From NCBI GenBank assembly GCA_003389385.1, contig QQVM01000020.1, positions 186,001 to 250,000 on the forward strand: a stretch of 64,000 nucleotides of DNA. Direction: 5' to 3'. Positions 61,124 to 64,000 of this stretch are shown piece by piece. The position numbers were made by a program, and so were the translations under genes. The DNA comes from Bacteroidota bacterium (GTDB taxonomy: Bacteria; Bacteroidota; Bacteroidia; AKYH767-A; 2013-40CM-41-45). Position 1 is the stretch's first letter; each line of letters starts with the position of its first letter. The notes beneath the pieces are model-generated. The model did no database searches, was not told where the DNA came from, and was given only the letters and a program-made list of their open reading frames with translations.

Positions 61124-61693
61124 TCAGGAGGATTTCATAGGCTCATAATCAACTTTCACGGTTATTTTTGCTTCTTTGTTTACTTTGTCTCTGACAAGTG
61201 TAGGTACTTCAATATTGAAATCAGACAGCAAAATAACAAATTCAGAAATTCCTGATGTAACACTTCCGCCCTTTACGGTCAGTTTGCCTTTGGCTTCCAC
61301 TTCTTTCTTCACACCGTGAATTGTGAGTGTTCCTTTTATACTTACGTCGTACATGCCATCTTTAGACAGATTAAGCTCCGGGAAGTTCGAAATGCTTCCT
61401 TTGAAATCTGCTTTAGGAAATTTGTCGGATTCAACATAGTTTTCATTGAAATGTTCTTGCATCAGTGCCTTTTCAAAATGGAATGCTTTCATCAAAACGG
61501 CAAACTGCATTGCTCCGGTTTCAAGATCAAGCACACTGGTTGCTTTTTGATTTACAGCATGAATTGTTTCAGGGCTTGAAGGTGCAGTTGCGTCAAACTC
61601 AATTTTTCCGGTTTTGGTGAACACTCTGTTTTGAGCCGTTGTAATTCCGGCGATGAACATAAAAGTTGTGATTAACAATGCTAATTTTTTCAT
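61124..61693 (-). CDS. YceI family periplasmic lipid-binding protein
   Basis: 189 residues with a signal peptide (LALLITTFMFIAGITTAQ) and the YceI lipocalin-like barrel: GKIEFDATAPSSPETIHAVNQ, FEKALMQEHFNENYVESDKFPKADFKG, and TLTIHGVKKEVEAKGKL. YceI proteins bind long isoprenoids such as ubiquinone-like molecules in the periplasm. In Bacteroidota yceI often lies next to c-type cytochrome lipoproteins, as here. Followed by a strong terminator. The 40-bp gap to the upstream PAS gene suggests one operon. Confidence 0.88.
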   Translation of the reverse strand: MKKLALLITTFMFIAGITTAQNRVFTKTGKIEFDATAPSSPETIHAVNQKATSVLDLETGAMQFAVLMKAFHFEKALMQEHFNENYVESDKFPKADFKGSISNFPELNLSKDGMYDVSIKGTLTIHGVKKEVEAKGKLTVKGGSVTSGISEFVILLSDFNIEVPTLVRDKVNKEAKITVKVDYEPMKSS

Positions 61694-61733
61694 ATTTTCT
61701 AATTTTAAATTTTATTATTTTTTGATTAGGTAC

Positions 61734-62102
61734 TCAACAGGTGCTTTCAGATAATTTAATTTTTTCAGGTTGAAATCCGAATAGAAGTGTATAGCCGCTG
61801 CCTCGTCTTGAACACAGGCCAAATTTCATCTTCCCGGCTTCAAGTAAAAGTTCTATCACTTCATTAGCATTACGGCTTAGAATTGATGGATACATTTTAA
61901 GTATTTCAGATGGAATAATGTTTTTCGCCACACAGTTCCACATCTTTAGTAATGGAGTGGCAGCGCTGTTTGAATATATGATTCTTCCATTACGGTTGAT
62001 TTTAAGCACTGGCAACTCAGAGTCATGCATTCTGATTTTATTTTCATCGAAGTTTACTGTACTTAAAAAATTTGTCTTTCTGTTTAAGCTTGCAGTTTTC
62101 AT
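61734..62102 (-). CDS. Stand-alone PAS-like domain protein
   Basis: 122 residues, mostly a PAS-like domain (SELPVLKINRNGRIIYSNSAATPLLKMWN). No signal peptide, no output domain, and no clear ligand-binding residue. It could be a sensor subunit or a protein-interaction module. A perfect palindrome lies 14 bp upstream of its start. It is transcribed with yceI. Confidence 0.65.
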   Translation of the reverse strand: MKTASLNRKTNFLSTVNFDENKIRMHDSELPVLKINRNGRIIYSNSAATPLLKMWNCVAKNIIPSEILKMYPSILSRNANEVIELLLEAGKMKFGLCSRRGSGYTLLFGFQPEKIKLSESTC

Positions 62103-62115
62103 AGCTTTGTGATTT

Positions 62116-62130
62116 GGTTAATTATTAACC
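62116..62130. promoter_or_regulatory. Palindrome at the PAS-gene start
   Basis: GGTTAAT-T-ATTAACC is a perfect 7-1-7 inverted repeat just upstream of the PAS-gene ATG (62102) and past the OB-fold gene stop (62136). A candidate operator, differing in sequence from the FNR-type boxes. Confidence 0.4.
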
Positions 62131-62135
62131 TGCAA

Positions 62136-62576
62136 TTACAATGCCTGTTTTTTTTCTTCAGCCGGCAGGCATTGCACCAGAACCACGTCAATGAGGATCC
62201 CTGTGCAAAACCCTTTAATGCTTGTGCGTTTGCCCTCACTAAATTGCCCTTGTATTGGCCTGAAGCCCTTTTCAAACTGGCAACTCACAGCTGCCAGATC
62301 CGGCCCTTCGAGCATGACATTCAGATTGCCTTCCTTGTCAATACTCGAGCTTATCACGGTTCCACTTACCTGTACGACTTTACCTAAGTATTTTCCGTTG
62401 GCAGATTCTTCATCTGACTCAAATTCTGAAATCAGATCTGAACTGTCAATAAATGCCACAGGTGTTATGTTTCTCACGCTCTTATGCGGTTTGTTGTATA
62501 AGTAGATTCCGAATGCTGCTGCACCCAGGAAAACCAATACTCCAATAAGCAATATTTTATTTCTTAAATTTTTCAT
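62136..62576 (-). CDS. OB-fold (tRNA_anti-like) membrane-anchored protein
   Basis: 146 residues: one N-terminal membrane helix (ILLIGVLVFLGAAAFGIYLY), then an OB-fold domain (GKYLGKVVQVSGTVISSSIDKEGNLNVMLEGPDLAAVSCQF) of the tRNA_anti-like family. The same fold is used for oligosaccharide or nucleic-acid binding, but the periplasmic location argues against tRNA. It follows the small cytochrome gene by 15 bp, and this trio (cytochrome, cytochrome, OB-fold) recurs in Bacteroidota. Precise role unknown. Confidence 0.75.
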   Translation of the reverse strand: MKNLRNKILLIGVLVFLGAAAFGIYLYNKPHKSVRNITPVAFIDSSDLISEFESDEESANGKYLGKVVQVSGTVISSSIDKEGNLNVMLEGPDLAAVSCQFEKGFRPIQGQFSEGKRTSIKGFCTGILIDVVLVQCLPAEEKKQAL

Positions 62577-62591
62577 TTTTCTTCCTTTCGT

Positions 62592-62969
62592 TTAATTGTT
62601 CGCAGCCCCTTGTCTGATCCATTCCCTCAACTTTGAAATGTTGCAATCGCTTATTTTTCCTCCGCCTTTTGGCATGGGAGAGAATCCCTGTTGGTGTGTT
62701 ACTGAACCTAAAAGACTCCCATCTGTGATGTATGAGGCGAGAGCTGTGTAAGGTTCAAGTGTAACGCCTCCCAGCCCGACTCCTGTTCCATGACATGAAT
62801 AACAGACATTCTGCAGTATAGGTACTATGTCTTCGGAATACGTCACTGTGCCTGTGTCACATTTGTTGTAAAACTCTGTTGGGTACAATTCCTCCTGAAC
62901 ATCATAATAACAGGAATTCAAAGTTAGCATTCCGGAAATGATCAAAGGGATATTTAAACGAGATTTCAT
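62592..62969 (-). CDS. Mono-heme c-type cytochrome lipoprotein
   Basis: 125 residues with a lipoprotein signal ending in NSC and one heme motif (NVCYSCHGTG). The C-terminal 40 residues (LLGSVTHQQGFSPMPKGGGKISDC) provide an axial Met candidate and are clearly homologous to the C-terminal domain of the next gene, so the two arose by duplication. An extracytoplasmic electron carrier or surface protein; partners unknown. 4 bp from the upstream gene and 15 bp from the OB-fold gene. Confidence 0.82.
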   Translation of the reverse strand: MKSRLNIPLIISGMLTLNSCYYDVQEELYPTEFYNKCDTGTVTYSEDIVPILQNVCYSCHGTGVGLGGVTLEPYTALASYITDGSLLGSVTHQQGFSPMPKGGGKISDCNISKLREWIRQGAANN

Positions 62970-62973
62970 TGAA

Positions 62974-63738
62974 CTAATTGTTTATTGCTCCGTTTTGTAC
63001 CCAGGTTCGGATTAGAGCGATTTCACAATCGCTGAGTTTTGGAGATCCTTGTGGCATCGGAGTCCAGCCGGTCTGATGGGTGATTGATCCAAGCAAGCTT
63101 CCGTTGAGAGCAGCAGAGTTGACTCCCTGATAATTACTCAGGTTTATCTGACCACTCATAACAGTGCTATTGTGACAGCCGCTGCATTTAGCAGAAATAA
63201 TTTGACTGACCTCAACAGAATATCTGCTGATGCTTGAATCACAATTGTTCTCGGTGCAATTATTATTGAGAGCGCCCTGATTTATCCATTGCGCAATTTG
63301 GTTTATCTGTGTCTGGCTTAGAGCCTGCAAGGGAAGCGGAGGCATTCTTTTATCAGGATCGTTGTCAGTTATTACTTCATATAATTCACTTGACCCCGGT
63401 CTTCCTGCTCTGATGTCGCCGTACACCATAATATTTTGGTATGAATCCAGTACAATTCCGTCCTGGTGGCTTGCAGCATCATGACATCCGCTGGTTGCAC
63501 AATTGGATACAATCAATGGCAGGATTGTGTTTTGAAAGTAAACGGAATCAGGCGAACAGGTATTAATAGGGTTGTTATTATTATTGTTATTGTTGCCATT
63601 TTGAGAGATGGTGATGCCTTCTGGAAGAATTGGTTCATGCTTGCAGGAGCTTACTGAAAGCAGGAGCAGGGTCAGAATAAAAATCAATCCAGCTATTACA
63701 AGGTCAGTTTTTATTATTTCTCCGGAATTTTTATTCAT
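62974..63738 (-). CDS. Di-heme c-type cytochrome lipoprotein with poly-Asn linker
   Basis: 254 residues. A lipoprotein signal ends in VSSC; a run of eight Asn (encoded by AAT/AAC triplets) separates it from the first heme domain. That motif is CATSGCH, the expanded CX4CH form seen in several Bacteroidota surface cytochromes, and the second is CSGCH. Possible axial Met residues are in DKRMPPLP and GWTPMPQGS. The second domain matches the neighbouring 62592 gene. The first gene of the minus-strand cytochrome/OB/PAS/YceI cluster. Confidence 0.82.
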   Translation of the reverse strand: MNKNSGEIIKTDLVIAGLIFILTLLLLSVSSCKHEPILPEGITISQNGNNNNNNNNPINTCSPDSVYFQNTILPLIVSNCATSGCHDAASHQDGIVLDSYQNIMVYGDIRAGRPGSSELYEVITDNDPDKRMPPLPLQALSQTQINQIAQWINQGALNNNCTENNCDSSISRYSVEVSQIISAKCSGCHNSTVMSGQINLSNYQGVNSAALNGSLLGSITHQTGWTPMPQGSPKLSDCEIALIRTWVQNGAINN

Positions 63739-63814
63739 TGTCTTATCGTAAAAATTCTATGATGAAATTCAATAGTAAATATAGCCTGATGTCCCCTTAA
63801 AGGATTGGAAATGT

Positions 63815-63848
63815 TGCTGAACCGGAAGATTCACATGCTGAACCGGAA
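63815..63848. repeat. 13-bp direct repeat with 21-bp period
   Basis: TGCTGAACCGGAA occurs at 63815 and again at 63836, two helical turns apart, in the 262-bp noncoding stretch at the right end of the window. Upstream of the cytochrome operon (start 63738), so it may be a tandem regulator site. No other feature was found in this stretch. Confidence 0.4.
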
Positions 63849-64000
63849 TAAATGCTGGAAAGATAAAATTCTGAGCAAAACATGAAGAGCCTTTACTGTC
63901 TACATGCTTGTCAATCTGGAATCGATTTATAATTCCTATTTAAGATTTACACTTGTTCTTCGCCTGCGAGCCAGTTTTTAAAATGCGGAGATCTCTCTGT

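Noticed and set aside
1-64000. tRNA, rRNA, insertion sequences, integrases, attachment sites, CRISPR, secretion-toxin or restriction systems
   Set aside because: None recognised on either strand after reading the ORFs and intergenic regions; small noncoding RNAs cannot be excluded by eye.

Overview
The window is a chromosomal segment of a member of the Bacteroidota. The evidence is two secreted proteins with type IX secretion (T9SS) C-terminal signals (type A and type B), SprB-like and GloVer repeats, lipoprotein-rich envelope genes, almost no Shine-Dalgarno sequences, and promoters with a TAnnTTTG-type -7 element. I cannot assign a family or genus from sequence reading alone. I see no tRNA or rRNA gene, insertion sequence, prophage or CRISPR array.

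Layout. 1-14.2 kb holds large envelope and secreted proteins: a partial GloVer-repeat protein, a 1882-residue SprB/PKD adhesin-like protein, a T9SS type A protein, and a 1342-residue fusion of a GT2 synthase with two glycoside hydrolase domains. 14.5-18.6 kb carries a small membrane protein, a lipoprotein-like protein, a metallophosphoesterase, and a first MbnP/MbnH-type pair. 18.8-35.3 kb is a stress/dormancy block: DUF2267, a Balon-like (baeRF3) ribosome hibernation factor, three double-domain universal stress proteins, an M50-CBS protease, LiaF-like and Mla-type envelope genes, a phosphoribosyltransferase, a YtxH/holin-like operon, CbpA-type DnaJ, Hsp20, and a histidine kinase paired with a Crp-output response regulator. 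35.4-42.6 kb is a run of seven co-directional genes: RIC, a NorC-like cytochrome, tyrosine phenol-lyase, tryptophanase, a NorB-like heme protein lacking key ligands, and a second MbnP/MbnH pair. 42.8-60.6 kb carries B12-dependent ribonucleotide reductase, a Cys-rich FNR-type regulator, QueD, HemN, and the complete cbb3 oxidase set (ccoI, ccoS, ccoNO, ccoQ, ccoP, ccoG, ccoH, safE-like). 60.6-63.7 kb has DoxX, YceI, a PAS protein, an OB-fold protein and two c-type cytochrome lipoproteins.

How it fits together. Reading the intergenic regions, I find a recurring palindrome TGAY-N4-RTCA (the half-site expected of FNR/CRP proteins). At most promoters it is followed, with a start-to-start offset of about 35 bp, by a TAnnTTTG-like element. 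It precedes ric, the second mbnP, the B12 ribonucleotide reductase, the fnr gene itself, queD-hemN, ccoS-ccoNOQP, hsp20, a USP gene and, on the minus strand, the YtxH operon, with degenerate versions at several others. This supports one low-oxygen regulon joining high-affinity respiration, oxygen-independent heme and dNTP synthesis, nitrosative-stress repair, aromatic amino acid beta-elimination and a dormancy toolkit. The gene content resembles the mycobacterial DosR regulon although the regulator is of a different family. The most unusual parts are the tyrosine phenol-lyase/tryptophanase pair lying between norC-like and norB-like genes, the altered metal ligands of that NorB-like protein, and the GT2-GH26-GH2 fusion.

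Limits: all family assignments come from reading motifs and recalled homologues. No search was run, and start codons were chosen by signal peptide, domain start or promoter spacing.
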